Translations under genes and position numbers: made by a program
Notes under the pieces: model-generated
The model's input: only the letters and a program-made list of their open reading frames with translations
What the model was told of the DNA's origin: nothing
The model's database searches: none
Source: G963665975 sp963665975
Lineage (GTDB): Bacteria; Bacteroidota; Rhodothermia; Rhodothermales; Bin80
Assembly: GCA_963665975.1 (NCBI GenBank)
Contig: OY762508.1
Coordinates: 2,170,001-2,234,000, forward strand
Length of the DNA: 64,000 nt
Reading direction: 5' to 3'
Shown here: positions 52,470-62,912 of the stretch, piece after piece
Layout of the letters: every line of letters begins with the position of its first letter
How positions within the stretch are numbered: position 1 is the first letter of the stretch

Positions 52470-52580
52470 CTAACCGTGGTATCGAGCCTGGAGGAACCAG
52501 AGGATGGATAGCGCTGCCAGCTGCACGGTCATGACCAGCAGAAGGACGCGCCAGAACGCATGCTTGTTGGACGGAGACAT
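52470..52580 (-). CDS. Small single-helix membrane protein upstream of the symporter
   Basis: A 36-residue frame: MSPSNKHAFWRVLLL, then a helix (VMTVQLAALSILWFLQ) and the end ARYHG. Its TAG is directly followed by the ATG of the symporter (TAGATG), which suggests translational coupling. It may be an accessory subunit of the symporter. No family is recognised with certainty, and the ribosome-binding site is weak. Confidence 0.6.
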   Translation of the reverse strand: MSPSNKHAFWRVLLLVMTVQLAALSILWFLQARYHG

Positions 52581-52627
52581 ACGGAGCGCCAGATATGGCC
52601 GGGAGCGAGGGCTTCCGGCAGGGATGA

Positions 52628-53299
52628 TCAGGATAATGTACCGTAGGCACGCAAGGTGGCACCGTTCAGGGACGCCCCGGCAGGGCCAGCCACGTAGAGG
52701 GCCAAGTCGACCAAAGATGCGGCATGGACGCCGCGCGCCGCGCCGTGATCTTCAAACAGAACATACGAGGGAGCGATGGCATGCGTAGTGATGCCGGCGG
52801 GCGCAAGCTCCTCCGCCAATGATTCCACAACCCGTACGACTCCGGCCTTCGCGGCGGCATACGCGGATTGCCGGGCACGTCCGCGATCAGCGCCCTGACC
52901 GGAGGCGAAGGCTATAAGCCGTCCCCCGTGAAGGGGCATGTGGCGCGCTGCCTCACGGAAACACAGGAACGTTGTAGTCAGGTTGATGCGCAGCAAGCGG
53001 TCCCACTCTTCGAGCGACGTTTCCATGAGCGGCGTTTCGGCCCACCCGCCAACAGTGTGGACGAGGACATCGACAGGGCCGAATGCCGCCTGTATATTTG
53101 CGAATACCCGAGCCGTATCGGCCTCGTCGGCAAGATTGGCAGGGAACAGGCGTCCAGGGATATCCGACGCAGCCCGATTCCGCACAATTGCGGCGACATG
53201 TGCTTTCTGATCGGCGAAGCCACGCGCCATCAGGCGGCCGAGCCTGCCAGCGGCGCCAGTAACGACCACAACGGGTTGCGTGCGTGCGGGTTCACGCAT
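52628..53299 (-). CDS. Short-chain dehydrogenase/reductase
   Basis: 223 residues of the SDR fold: VTGAAGRLGRLMA cofactor motif, NLTTTFLCFREA, Ser in IAFASGQ and the YxxxK pair in SAYAAAKAGV. The NAD(P)-dependent reaction and substrate are not clear. Its ATG overlaps the stop of the DUF4440 gene by one base, so the two are coupled. Confidence 0.9.
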   Translation of the reverse strand: MREPARTQPVVVVTGAAGRLGRLMARGFADQKAHVAAIVRNRAASDIPGRLFPANLADEADTARVFANIQAAFGPVDVLVHTVGGWAETPLMETSLEEWDRLLRINLTTTFLCFREAARHMPLHGGRLIAFASGQGADRGRARQSAYAAAKAGVVRVVESLAEELAPAGITTHAIAPSYVLFEDHGAARGVHAASLVDLALYVAGPAGASLNGATLRAYGTLS

Positions 53300-53745
53300 T
53301 ATGGAAGAGCGGCAGACGTGTGGTCATGGATGGCGCGCCAACCCTCCGCGCGCTTTTCGAAGAGAAGCGTGAAGAGCCCGGAAGGCCGATCATGTTCCCG
53401 CTCGAGCTCATACGCCCCGAACACAACAGCATATTGCGGTGACAGTATGCGCACATCGCGGATGTCGAAGGTAAGCATTCCCATGGCGTCCCGGTTCGGG
53501 TAGACGCGGTGGTAGCGCTCCAGCGTTGCGGCGTATCCCCGCTCGACCGATCCACCAGAGGCGAAACGGAGGGAGTCCGAGTTCAGATAGCCCTCCATGA
53601 AGGCATCAATATCGCCCGCGTTCCATGCCTCCTGCTGCCGGAGTAGCACACTGCGAATAACCGCTTCCTCCGCTTCCGTATCAAGGTTTTGGCAGGCTGC
53701 GAAGACTACCAGAAACGCAAGCAATACACTGTGTCGCCATGCCAT
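53299..53745 (-). CDS. DUF4440/NTF2-like lipoprotein
   Basis: 148 residues from the ATG at 53745, which gives a lipoprotein signal (lipobox VFAAC). The rest is an NTF2-like fold (VIRSVLLRQQEAWNAGDIDAFMEGY, FTLLFEKRAEGWRAIHDHTS). Members bind or turn over small ligands; no substrate is visible. It is coupled to the SDR gene. Confidence 0.87.
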   Translation of the reverse strand: MAWRHSVLLAFLVVFAACQNLDTEAEEAVIRSVLLRQQEAWNAGDIDAFMEGYLNSDSLRFASGGSVERGYAATLERYHRVYPNRDAMGMLTFDIRDVRILSPQYAVVFGAYELEREHDRPSGLFTLLFEKRAEGWRAIHDHTSAALP

Positions 53746-54164
53746 GGATCGCACCGTCTTGGAGCACGCCTGCGTCTCGCACACAGGCCGAATCGTGTAA
53801 GTTTACAGGAATCGCGGGATAAAAACGACCATGAAGTGCAGGTGGGCCGCCGAGGCCACCGGTAGTTGGCATGGCTGTAACGAGTTTGCTAATGGTCTGT
53901 AGCGGTCGCCTGTTCCCGGAATGTCAACGGGTGCTCACGCAGACAACGGCGCTTGCGGGAGGGAAGTCTCATGCAGAGAATGCCGCTGGCATGGAGCGTG
54001 TGAACATGCCGGGCATTCTTGCGTTGCAGCGGACAGACACATCAGGGGACCAGACAGAAGGCATAATATAGGCACATCGCGTTACGAGCACCGATAACGG
54101 CGGCCCGCAGGGGCCAGATCGCAGTTGTATTAACGACCGGTCGGGACTTGCTCGTTCGGGATAT
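53746..54164. other. Divergent intergenic region upstream of sprA
   Basis: This 419-base gap between the DUF4440 gene and sprA holds no convincing gene. A 10-base palindrome CGACCGGTCG lies at 54134-54143, 21 bases before the sprA ATG. Promoters for both genes should lie here, but no clear consensus was found. Confidence 0.5.
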
Positions 54165-57100
54165 ATGCAGGATTCTGTTCGCCCACACCACCCACTGAAG
54201 ACGCTGGGCCTGCTCGTTGCAGGCGCATGCGCAGCCTGGATCCTGTTGGCCTCGTCTGTCGCCACAGGGGATGCGGACCTTCCCGGTCCTGTCGGGGAAC
54301 GATTGTTCGGTGGCCCACTTGTCAGCATGGCACGTGCGGATACGGATACGGTGGGGTTGCACCAGGTCGATTCACTGCGGGCCTTTATCCGCACGTTCGG
54401 GTCGGATTCGTTACGGGCGCTCCTGGATGAGTTAGGAGTAGACTCCGTGTTGTGGGCGCTGGTCGACTCCATCGCGCCGGTAGATACCAACTACCGCGCC
54501 CAGCGGTATCTGGGATTTCTGTGGCGACAGCGCCGTACGGCCTCCCTGTTTCCACGTAAACGAGGCCCACTATCTGCGCGATTGCACAATAGCTGGCGAC
54601 ATGATCTCGACCTGGATTCCACGCAACTGCAGTACATCGCACGGGAGAGCGTAGCCGGAAAGGACATCCGGATACCCGTCGTGCTCGATGCGGAGCGGTA
54701 TCGGGCAGCGAAGCTGGAAACCAGCTTGGACCGCAACTGGAGAGATCTAATCACTCGTCGCGCCCAACTGCGCAGAAGCCGCCGCCGCGGTGGACTGGGC
54801 CTGTCCATAACCGTGCCGGGAGGTAGTCAGAGTGGATTTACTACCATTTTCGGGAAAAACGAAGTCGACCTGCGCGTCACCGGCACGGCGGATATTCGGG
54901 CCGGCTTCAACTATCGCAAGAGCGAACAACAGGCCACGCTGGGAAAGCCCTCTCGAGTGGATCCGGAATTCAAACAGAAACTGCGGCTGGGTGTAACGGG
55001 CACTATCGGAGACAAGATGCAGGTGGCTGTAGACTGGGATAGTGAGCGCCAATTCGATTTTGAGAATCAACTGAAACTGCAGTACACCGGCTACGAAGAC
55101 GAAATCCTTCAGAGCATCGAAGCCGGCAACGTGTTTCTTCAGACACCTTCCTCGCTCATCCGTGGCGGCCAGAGCCTGTTCGGCATAAAGTCCGAATTCA
55201 AGATCGGTGGCTTCCAGATGACTACCGTGGCAAGCCAGCAGGAAGGGCAGTCCAATTCGCTAACTCTCGAAGGAGGTGCAGAAACGACGGACTTCGATCT
55301 CAAGTCTACCGAATATGTCGAGCGCACCCATTTTTTCCTGTCCTATTATTTTCGGAATCGTTGGGAGGAGGCCCTCAGCAACCCTCCAACCATACTACTG
55401 GATGCGGTCTTTGCCGGCATTACTGATATCGAGGTCTGGAAGCTCACTCCGGTAAGCCCTGAAGAGCAGAACGTACGGCAGGTGGTTGCAATGGTGGACC
55501 TTGGCGAGCCCGCCGAAATCATTACGGCTGCGGACGCATTCACGGAAGCCCTGCGCCCGGAAAGCGAACTGGACCAATACTCCGAGAGCGAACTTGCCAC
55601 TCAACTGCGCCCTGGCAGCGCGGTCCCGAAAGATTATCTGGAGTCTGGAGCAATGAACCAACCGCTGACGGCGGTAGACTTCCAGGTAGGTCAGTTCAAG
55701 AAACTGGAGGCGGGACGTGACTACGATCTGGACGAACTGCTGGGGTTTATCACACTCAAGCAGGTGCTTCAGGAGAGCGAGGCGCTCGCGGTATCCTTTC
55801 GGTATCTGGCCGGCGGGAGGGAGTATCAGGTGGGAGATTTTTCCTCGGAGACCGGTGGTGGCGACAACAGCCAGACGGGCGAACGCATCGTGCTAAAGCT
55901 GCTGAAACCGGTGAACCTCCAGCAGCCAGCAAGTCTCGGACAAGCAGAAGAGTTGAATCCGGCTGCCTGGTATCTGGAAATGCGGAATGTGTACAGACTT
56001 GGCCGAGGACTGCGGGCAACCGAATTCGTACTCGACATCGGCTACGAAGCGCCAGGACAGGCGGCCAGCAAGACAATACCCGGCGTTACCGGGCAACAGA
56101 CCCTGATCCAGGTGCTAGGACTCGACCGGCTGAATGAAGATGGCGCCACCAAGCCGGACGACATCTTTGACTTTTTGCCCAACTACACGGTGCGCCAGGG
56201 AGACGGGTACCTCATGTTTCCCTATCTGGAGCCGTTCGGCAAACGGATGGAGGACCTTATTAATGCAGGTGGACTTAGTGAAGAGGACAAGGCCGTTGCC
56301 CGCGAGCGACTTGTATTTGCGGATCTGTACCGCAAGAAGAGGGTCAATGCGCGGCGTAATACCCAGTTGGACGTGTACCGCATTGAGGGATCGTTTAAGG
56401 AGAGTGTCCCCTCTTCCTATGATCTGGGTGCATTCTCCGGCGTTGTCGAGGGAGCGGTCCGTGTTACCTCGGGAGGAGTCGCCCTCACGGAGGGGACCGA
56501 TTATATTGTGGATTACAATGCAGGGACTGTCAACATTATCAATCCTGCTTTCCGTACGGCTGGCCGCGAAATCTCGATTCAATACGAACAGAACGCCCTG
56601 ATCAACCTACAGAAGAAGACGTTGCTCGGCGCACGCCTGGACTATTCGACGAGCCAGGAATTCGGGCTTGGCGCCACCATCATGCGACTGAGCCAAAAGT
56701 CTATCACGGACAAGTTTTCGATCGGCGAGGAGCCGATTTCCAACCTGCTGTGGGGTTTGGACGGGCAATTGAACCTCGAGCCGCGGTGGCTTACGCGCAT
56801 GATTGACGCCTTGCCATTGCTGCAGACCAAGGCGCCCAGCGCCATTTCACTGGCCGTTGAAATTGCGCAGTTGCGACCGGGGCACACGCTGACGAACGCC
56901 TTCAAGGATGAACGTCGCGACCTACGCAAGATTGGCCGAGACTTCGATTCGGATGAAGTTGCAGGACAGTCATACATCGACGACTTCGAGGGGTTTGAAA
57001 ACCTGTTCTCGCTCATGAGGCCTGGAGCCTGGCTGCTCAGTAGCGCCCCCGTGCTGGGGACTCCCGCTGGCGGGGCCGGGGCAAGTGAAGAGCTAGACAA

Positions 57101-60100
57101 TAACCAGCGGTCTGCGATGGGATGGTACCAGCTCAATTCCAATACGCTGAATTCCTTCGGCGATCCCACCGACCCTGCCGTAGGTTTGATATCGCCCCAA
57201 AACGTATTCCCGAATCGGCAGGCTACCTCGCAGCAACGGGTGCTGACGACGCTGGACCTGTTCTTCACGCCACACGAGCGCGGGCCCTACAATTATAATA
57301 CGGACCTTGGCGCCTTTCTGGATGACCCGAAAAGTGCCTGGGGCGGCATGACGCAGCGTCTGACGGAAGGAAATACGGACTTTACCGCCAAGAACATCGA
57401 ATTTGTCGAATTCGTTTTTCAGCCATTCCCGGAGGGTGGTGATGCGGACCCCGATGCCCGGCTGTACATAGATCTTGGGTTGATTTCCGAAGATGTTATT
57501 CCGGACAACAAGCTCAATACGGAAGACGGACTGTCCCTGAGTGAGGGCGGACCGGTTGGGCAGTTGGCGCGCCTTTCGACTGGGCAGCAGGATCAGGTGA
57601 TCAATCCGATCCGGGGCGAGGATCGCATCACAGAGGACTTGGGGCTGGACGGTCTGGCGTCATTTCCGAACAACAAGTTCGAACAGGAAGGCGGACTTGG
57701 TACGGAAAGCGCAAAGTTCACGGAGTTTCTATCGTCACTGGATCAGACCACCAGCGCCCGGTTCCCGGACCATCTTGCACGAGAAATAGCCAAGGCCAGG
57801 ATTGATCCTTCCGGTGACGACTATGTCTATTTTCTGGATGAGCAATTCTATGGGAACAGCCAGTTATATCCACGAGGGGCATCCATTCAGCAGCGGTTTA
57901 CGCACTTTTTCACGGGCCACGAACTGAATAGTTATGAGGCTCAGAAGAAACTGTCGTCCGCCACCGATCCCGTGGGCAACTCACGTAATCCGGATACGGA
58001 AGATATTAACCTGAACTCGGCCTCTGATACGGAAAACAGCTATTTCCAGTACGAACTGCCCCTCAGCATTGCAAAACTCGACGAGCTGGCGGAGCCGACC
58101 AGTGTGCAAGACTATGTTGTGGAGGAAATAAAGCGGAATGATGGGAAAGGCACAGGGTGGTTTCTGGTCCGCATCCCGGTGAAGGAATACACGCGCCGCG
58201 TGGGAGGCATCCAGGACTTCACGTTGATAGAGTCGATCCGAATGTGGACATCAGGCCACACTACGCCGATCACGCTACGGTTTGCGACGCTTGAATTCGT
58301 GGGCAGCCAGTGGCGCAAGTCGGATGCCGTCAGCCAGCACGACAATGAGGGGGAGATGCTGACCTCGGATGATCCGCTTACCGGGCCGCTGATCAGCATT
58401 TCAAGTGTCAACAACGAGGAAAACGCCACCTATGCCATTCCCAATGGCGCCGTCCGCACTCGCCTGCGGGAAATACAGTCCGGCACTGCTCTCGATGCCA
58501 GGGAGCAGGCAATGGTGATCAATGTGCAGGACGTCGAGCCTGGCCGCCAGCAGGCGATCTTTCGTGCGTATACGTCTCCGGAAGATCTGCTCAAGTATCG
58601 GAATCTGCGCATGTTCGTACATCTGAATGGCGAAATCAATGACCGGTTGATGACGGAAGAGGACCGTGGGAAGCTGACCTTCTTTATGCGCATTGGGTCC
58701 AACGAGATCAACGACTATTACGAATACGAGCAGCCGCTGACTCCGAGCCCGCTTGACATGCTGCCGACAGAGGAGATTGCCCGCGCGGACTATCTATGGC
58801 GCACCTATCAGCCCGATCCGGAAGGCGGATCGCACATCGATCTGAATTCGGTGAACATAGAGTTGGGCGCGCTCAATCAGCTCAAGTTCCTGCGCGACAA
58901 CCACCTGGATTCCGACGGGATGCCATTCCCGACCACGGAGGTTTTCTGGAATGATGAGAATAAGGTGCTGGAAGGCACGGTCTCCGGCTTTGCGCCGCCG
59001 GGCACGCGTCTTGGCATAAAGGGGACGCCCTCACTGGCGCGGGTCAGCACCATCGTCATGGGTGTCCGTAACAGGGCGGAGGATGGAAGCGTCTTGACGG
59101 ACGTAAACGTCTGGGTAAACGAATTGCGCGTCTCCGGTTATGATGAGAAAGTAGGGTTTGCAGGGCTAGCGAACGCCCGGATTGACCTGGCGGACCTCGC
59201 GAGTATCAAGGCACAGATTCGTGCGCAGACGGACGGCTTCGGGAGCCTTGAAAGCACACTGGGAGAACGAACGCAGGTAAACTCTCGGGATTGGACTGTG
59301 AACACGCAATTGAATGTGAACAAGTTTATCCCGGAGCGTTTCGGCTGGCAGTTACCATTGACGCTGGAGATCAAGTCGAGTACATCAACGCCCCGCTTTG
59401 ATCCCAATCGGGGCGACATACGTGTCAGTCAGCTCAAGGAGGCCGTAGCGGCGGATACTACGCTTAGTCCCGATGAAATCTCCCGCCGACAGGCGGCGAT
59501 TGAAGAGGAGGCGCAGTCTTTTTCCCAAACAAGGTCGTTCACTTCTCGCATCAGCAAGGCGGGCTCGCGGTCACGCCTGGTGCGCAACACGCTTGATGGC
59601 GTAAGCCTTAGCTATTCCTTCTCCGAGTCCAAGGCGCACCGGCCCACTACGCAGTTCAGAAACTCGTGGCGCTGGAGTTCCACCCTCGGATACCAGCTAT
59701 CGGTGCGCAGCCCGCGCGTAGTGCGGCCGTTCTGGTTTCTCGATAGTGTGCCGATTATCAAGATTCTGGGTGGTCTCCGGTTTAACTATCTGCCATCGTC
59801 TTTCGCCTACACGATGACGGCTAACCGGAATTTTTCACGCTCGCGGCAACGACCCAACACCACAAGACGGGGAGGCAACCAATTGCCGCTGGAGGTCGCC
59901 TTCCCGGTAAGGCCGCAGCACAGGTTCGCCCATGCCCGTCAATTCAAGCTGCAATACAATCCGTTCGGCTTCTTGAATCTGAGCATGGACACCAGCACCA
60001 ATCAGAGCCTGAATGCGGTCGGCGCCGACACATTGTATGCGGTGATCCTGGTAGACGAGGAGGGGCTGGAAACACGGATGGATAATACCACGCTGTCACG

Positions 60101-62072
60101 GCTGATTGAGGAAGGAGTCATTGAGGATTCGCAAGTAGGAAAAACAGCATTCGAAATCTCCGATATAAGTACGGTTCCGTCCGGCACAGTGCTGAAGCGT
60201 GCAGTCCAGGATAGTGGGCCGCACAAGGTTCGGACGGAAAACTACGACTCCCGGTTCACTGCATCGTTTCGTCCCCGTCTGCAGCAATACCGGTTTCTGA
60301 ACTGGATGCAACTCCAGGACATTTCCTACTCCGCGTCTTTCGGGTGGAATAATGGGTCGGTCGGCAGCAACACGGGAGCCAGGGTCAGTTCGGGCGTTAC
60401 AATTCGTGGCGGGATGACTGTACGGCCGAAGGACTTGTTCGAAAAGTTTGGCTTCTACAAGAAACTGCAGGAGCAGCAACGGGCGGCGGACAATGCAGCA
60501 GAGCAGCGGCGTGAACAGCGCACGCGAGAGCGTGAGGCGCGCCGAAGCGCGATCCGAGCCGAGCGGCAGCGACAGCGGGCGGCGGAGGCCGAAGAAACGC
60601 GAGAAGAGGAGCCGGAGGATCGCCCGGTGGCCATTCAACCTGAAGAGAGCGATACGACCCAGACGGGGCCTCGCTTCAGGTTGCCATCCCTTCCTAATCC
60701 GCTGCATCTCTTGCGCCGTGCGCTACTCGGCCTCACCAGCATCCAGGACGTATCGCTCACGTACACGCGGACGCTCGGTTCAGAAGCCTCCAATGTGGGA
60801 CGTATCGATGAAGACGGAAACGTGATTGTCAATTACAGCTTGCGGGATGCGCTGTTGCGCAACCAGGGACCGTCGCTGCGCTACCGGTTGGGACTTGATC
60901 GGACGATTAGCGCTACCGCCGGTCGTGTTTTCAACGATCGCCTGCAGGTCACCGACGCGTTTTCAAACGTAAACAGAATCGAGGGTCGCACCACTTTAAA
61001 TCCGTCCAATAGTCTCCGGATTGGATTGAACTGGTCTCTTGACAGGACAGGTCGTGAAACCCTCACCTATCGCCTCGGCGAGGACGGCTTGCCGCTCGCA
61101 GACACAACGCGCTACGGAGACCAGGGGAGATCCGTATGGGCTTTCGGGGCGTCATACCTGGATCTTTTCACAAGCCAGCTGTCCCAGTTCCGGAGTGACT
61201 GCGGATCGGCGTGTGGCGCCGACGGTACGTTTCCCGATACCGTACGCACAACGACGCTGACGAACACGGATATCTTTGAAGATTTTAATGCCCATTACCT
61301 GACCGGTCCGAGCAGGAAGATTGCAGGCTTTTTCGTTCCGCTGCCAAGCTGGACCGTCACGTACTCCGGTGCGGGCACGTGGCCCATCATTCGCTGGATT
61401 GCGCAGAGTGCTTCCATCCGGCATGGCTATGTGGCAGATTACAGCGCTGATTTCCGCTCCAACCTGCGCGGTGGCGAAATAGACGGATTCAATCTGGGTG
61501 GTGGCCCATTGATAGAATTCACCATACCGGAGGTGGAGATTGACGCCGTGCGCATCAATGAGCGATTCCAGCCGCTAATTGCGCTGGATATGAGCTTCAA
61601 GGGCAGCGTTCAGACGTCGGTCACCTGGAACAAGAGCAATACGTATTCACTCAGCACGACCAACAACGTGGTTGGCGAAACACGCACGAATGAGATTTCC
61701 ATAACGGCGTCATACCAGAAGCAAGGGTTGAGGCTGCCGTTTTTCCGGCGCCCGCTGAACAACCGAATCAGCTTTTCGATCACCCTGTCGCGCAGTTCCA
61801 ATAGCGACCGCAATTACTTTGTGCGCCGCGCCATGGAAGCTGCTGTCCTGAATCCAAATTTCGATCCTGCGGCTGCGCTCCAGGACCCGTATTCCAACCA
61901 GCTGACTAGTACCGTACGACTCAGTGCGGAACCCAAGATATCCTATCAGTTCAGTAACCAAGTGACGGCGGATGCGTTTCTGGAATACGAGCAATTCAAC
62001 GGGGACAGCCGCCGCCTTTCGTTCACCTCAATTTCGGGAGGGTTTAACTTCCGGTTAAACTTCGCGCAATAA
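54165..62072 (+). CDS. sprA: SprA/Sov, outer-membrane translocon of the type IX secretion system
   Basis: 2635 residues, close to SprA size. It has a basic N-terminus with a hydrophobic signal (LLVAGACAAWILLASSVA), then many beta-strand pairs typical of its giant barrel, such as LRVTGTADIRAGFNYRKSEQQ and LGVTGTIGDKMQVAVDWDSERQFDFENQL, and ends SISGGFNFRLNFAQ. SprA is the channel that lets T9SS cargo cross the outer membrane and is needed for gliding in Flavobacteria. Residues about 2100-2150 are an unusual Arg/Glu/Gln-rich helical stretch. The sorting-domain proteins at 16666-19269 and 63648-64000 are its likely cargo. Confidence 0.95.
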   Translation: MQDSVRPHHPLKTLGLLVAGACAAWILLASSVATGDADLPGPVGERLFGGPLVSMARADTDTVGLHQVDSLRAFIRTFGSDSLRALLDELGVDSVLWALVDSIAPVDTNYRAQRYLGFLWRQRRTASLFPRKRGPLSARLHNSWRHDLDLDSTQLQYIARESVAGKDIRIPVVLDAERYRAAKLETSLDRNWRDLITRRAQLRRSRRRGGLGLSITVPGGSQSGFTTIFGKNEVDLRVTGTADIRAGFNYRKSEQQATLGKPSRVDPEFKQKLRLGVTGTIGDKMQVAVDWDSERQFDFENQLKLQYTGYEDEILQSIEAGNVFLQTPSSLIRGGQSLFGIKSEFKIGGFQMTTVASQQEGQSNSLTLEGGAETTDFDLKSTEYVERTHFFLSYYFRNRWEEALSNPPTILLDAVFAGITDIEVWKLTPVSPEEQNVRQVVAMVDLGEPAEIITAADAFTEALRPESELDQYSESELATQLRPGSAVPKDYLESGAMNQPLTAVDFQVGQFKKLEAGRDYDLDELLGFITLKQVLQESEALAVSFRYLAGGREYQVGDFSSETGGGDNSQTGERIVLKLLKPVNLQQPASLGQAEELNPAAWYLEMRNVYRLGRGLRATEFVLDIGYEAPGQAASKTIPGVTGQQTLIQVLGLDRLNEDGATKPDDIFDFLPNYTVRQGDGYLMFPYLEPFGKRMEDLINAGGLSEEDKAVARERLVFADLYRKKRVNARRNTQLDVYRIEGSFKESVPSSYDLGAFSGVVEGAVRVTSGGVALTEGTDYIVDYNAGTVNIINPAFRTAGREISIQYEQNALINLQKKTLLGARLDYSTSQEFGLGATIMRLSQKSITDKFSIGEEPISNLLWGLDGQLNLEPRWLTRMIDALPLLQTKAPSAISLAVEIAQLRPGHTLTNAFKDERRDLRKIGRDFDSDEVAGQSYIDDFEGFENLFSLMRPGAWLLSSAPVLGTPAGGAGASEELDNNQRSAMGWYQLNSNTLNSFGDPTDPAVGLISPQNVFPNRQATSQQRVLTTLDLFFTPHERGPYNYNTDLGAFLDDPKSAWGGMTQRLTEGNTDFTAKNIEFVEFVFQPFPEGGDADPDARLYIDLGLISEDVIPDNKLNTEDGLSLSEGGPVGQLARLSTGQQDQVINPIRGEDRITEDLGLDGLASFPNNKFEQEGGLGTESAKFTEFLSSLDQTTSARFPDHLAREIAKARIDPSGDDYVYFLDEQFYGNSQLYPRGASIQQRFTHFFTGHELNSYEAQKKLSSATDPVGNSRNPDTEDINLNSASDTENSYFQYELPLSIAKLDELAEPTSVQDYVVEEIKRNDGKGTGWFLVRIPVKEYTRRVGGIQDFTLIESIRMWTSGHTTPITLRFATLEFVGSQWRKSDAVSQHDNEGEMLTSDDPLTGPLISISSVNNEENATYAIPNGAVRTRLREIQSGTALDAREQAMVINVQDVEPGRQQAIFRAYTSPEDLLKYRNLRMFVHLNGEINDRLMTEEDRGKLTFFMRIGSNEINDYYEYEQPLTPSPLDMLPTEEIARADYLWRTYQPDPEGGSHIDLNSVNIELGALNQLKFLRDNHLDSDGMPFPTTEVFWNDENKVLEGTVSGFAPPGTRLGIKGTPSLARVSTIVMGVRNRAEDGSVLTDVNVWVNELRVSGYDEKVGFAGLANARIDLADLASIKAQIRAQTDGFGSLESTLGERTQVNSRDWTVNTQLNVNKFIPERFGWQLPLTLEIKSSTSTPRFDPNRGDIRVSQLKEAVAADTTLSPDEISRRQAAIEEEAQSFSQTRSFTSRISKAGSRSRLVRNTLDGVSLSYSFSESKAHRPTTQFRNSWRWSSTLGYQLSVRSPRVVRPFWFLDSVPIIKILGGLRFNYLPSSFAYTMTANRNFSRSRQRPNTTRRGGNQLPLEVAFPVRPQHRFAHARQFKLQYNPFGFLNLSMDTSTNQSLNAVGADTLYAVILVDEEGLETRMDNTTLSRLIEEGVIEDSQVGKTAFEISDISTVPSGTVLKRAVQDSGPHKVRTENYDSRFTASFRPRLQQYRFLNWMQLQDISYSASFGWNNGSVGSNTGARVSSGVTIRGGMTVRPKDLFEKFGFYKKLQEQQRAADNAAEQRREQRTREREARRSAIRAERQRQRAAEAEETREEEPEDRPVAIQPEESDTTQTGPRFRLPSLPNPLHLLRRALLGLTSIQDVSLTYTRTLGSEASNVGRIDEDGNVIVNYSLRDALLRNQGPSLRYRLGLDRTISATAGRVFNDRLQVTDAFSNVNRIEGRTTLNPSNSLRIGLNWSLDRTGRETLTYRLGEDGLPLADTTRYGDQGRSVWAFGASYLDLFTSQLSQFRSDCGSACGADGTFPDTVRTTTLTNTDIFEDFNAHYLTGPSRKIAGFFVPLPSWTVTYSGAGTWPIIRWIAQSASIRHGYVADYSADFRSNLRGGEIDGFNLGGGPLIEFTIPEVEIDAVRINERFQPLIALDMSFKGSVQTSVTWNKSNTYSLSTTNNVVGETRTNEISITASYQKQGLRLPFFRRPLNNRISFSITLSRSSNSDRNYFVRRAMEAAVLNPNFDPAAALQDPYSNQLTSTVRLSAEPKISYQFSNQVTADAFLEYEQFNGDSRRLSFTSISGGFNFRLNFAQ

Positions 62073-62095
62073 TTTTTGTGTGAGAGCACAGAGCC

Positions 62096-62893
62096 ATGGT
62101 TGCAGACAGACAACCGGTCGTTGCGTGCTGCCTGGAGCGGGTTGCCTATGGCCCTACATGGACTTTGCAACAGAAGCTACAAAACAGGCTTATTGAGGCA
62201 AAACGGAAGCAGCCGCCGGAGCACCTGCCGCACGTACTGTTGCTCCTGGAGCATCCGCCGGTCTACACACTCGGAAAGAGCGGCGATGCGCGGAATATGC
62301 TGCTGGACCAGGATGGCATGACGCGGCGTGGTGCACAGTTTCACCACATTGATCGAGGCGGTGATATCACCTTTCACGGTCCTGGCCAGGTCGTGGGGTA
62401 TTTCCTGCTCGACCTGGACGGGTTCTATCGCGACTTGCACCGGTTTCTGCGTGCGTTGGAGGAGGTGGTTATCCGTACATGTGCGGACTACGGCCTGAAC
62501 GCTACAAGGATAGCGGGCAGGACGGGAGTCTGGATCGGTTCCGATGCTGTCCCGGAACGCAAGATCTGCGCGTTTGGCATCCGCAGCAGCCGGTGGGTCA
62601 CCATGCATGGAATGGCCTTTAACGTCAATACAGACTTGTCGTATTTCCAGCACATCATTCCTTGTGGCATCCAGGATCGAGGCGTAACATCGCTGGCTCG
62701 CGAAATGGGCCTGTCGTGCGACATAGGTGAAGTTCTCGGTCAGCTGATCAGGCATGTCGAGTCCGTGTTTGAAGCAAACGCCACCGTACTGAAGGGCGAC
62801 GCCGCATTCGAATACCTGGAGGATTTGACTGAAACCAGGGATCTGCGCCGCACGCTCAGTCCACAAGCGAAATGCGGCTCAGCCCGCGTGTAA
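62096..62893 (+). CDS. lipB: Octanoyl-(acyl-carrier protein) protein N-octanoyltransferase LipB
   Basis: 265 residues with RGGDITFHGPGQVVGYFLLDL, the catalytic Lys in ERKICAFGIRSSRWVTMHGMAFN and the Cys in IIPCGIQDRGVTSL. It moves octanoate from ACP to lipoyl domains in lipoate synthesis. lipA is not in the window. It follows sprA by 23 bases. Confidence 0.96.
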   Translation: MVADRQPVVACCLERVAYGPTWTLQQKLQNRLIEAKRKQPPEHLPHVLLLLEHPPVYTLGKSGDARNMLLDQDGMTRRGAQFHHIDRGGDITFHGPGQVVGYFLLDLDGFYRDLHRFLRALEEVVIRTCADYGLNATRIAGRTGVWIGSDAVPERKICAFGIRSSRWVTMHGMAFNVNTDLSYFQHIIPCGIQDRGVTSLAREMGLSCDIGEVLGQLIRHVESVFEANATVLKGDAAFEYLEDLTETRDLRRTLSPQAKCGSARV

Positions 62894-62912
62894 CCAACCA
62901 ACGAGCACATCC

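Noticed and set aside
53871..54071. A 66-codon plus-strand frame upstream of sprA
   Set aside because: No recognised motif or ribosome-binding site; composition looks random.
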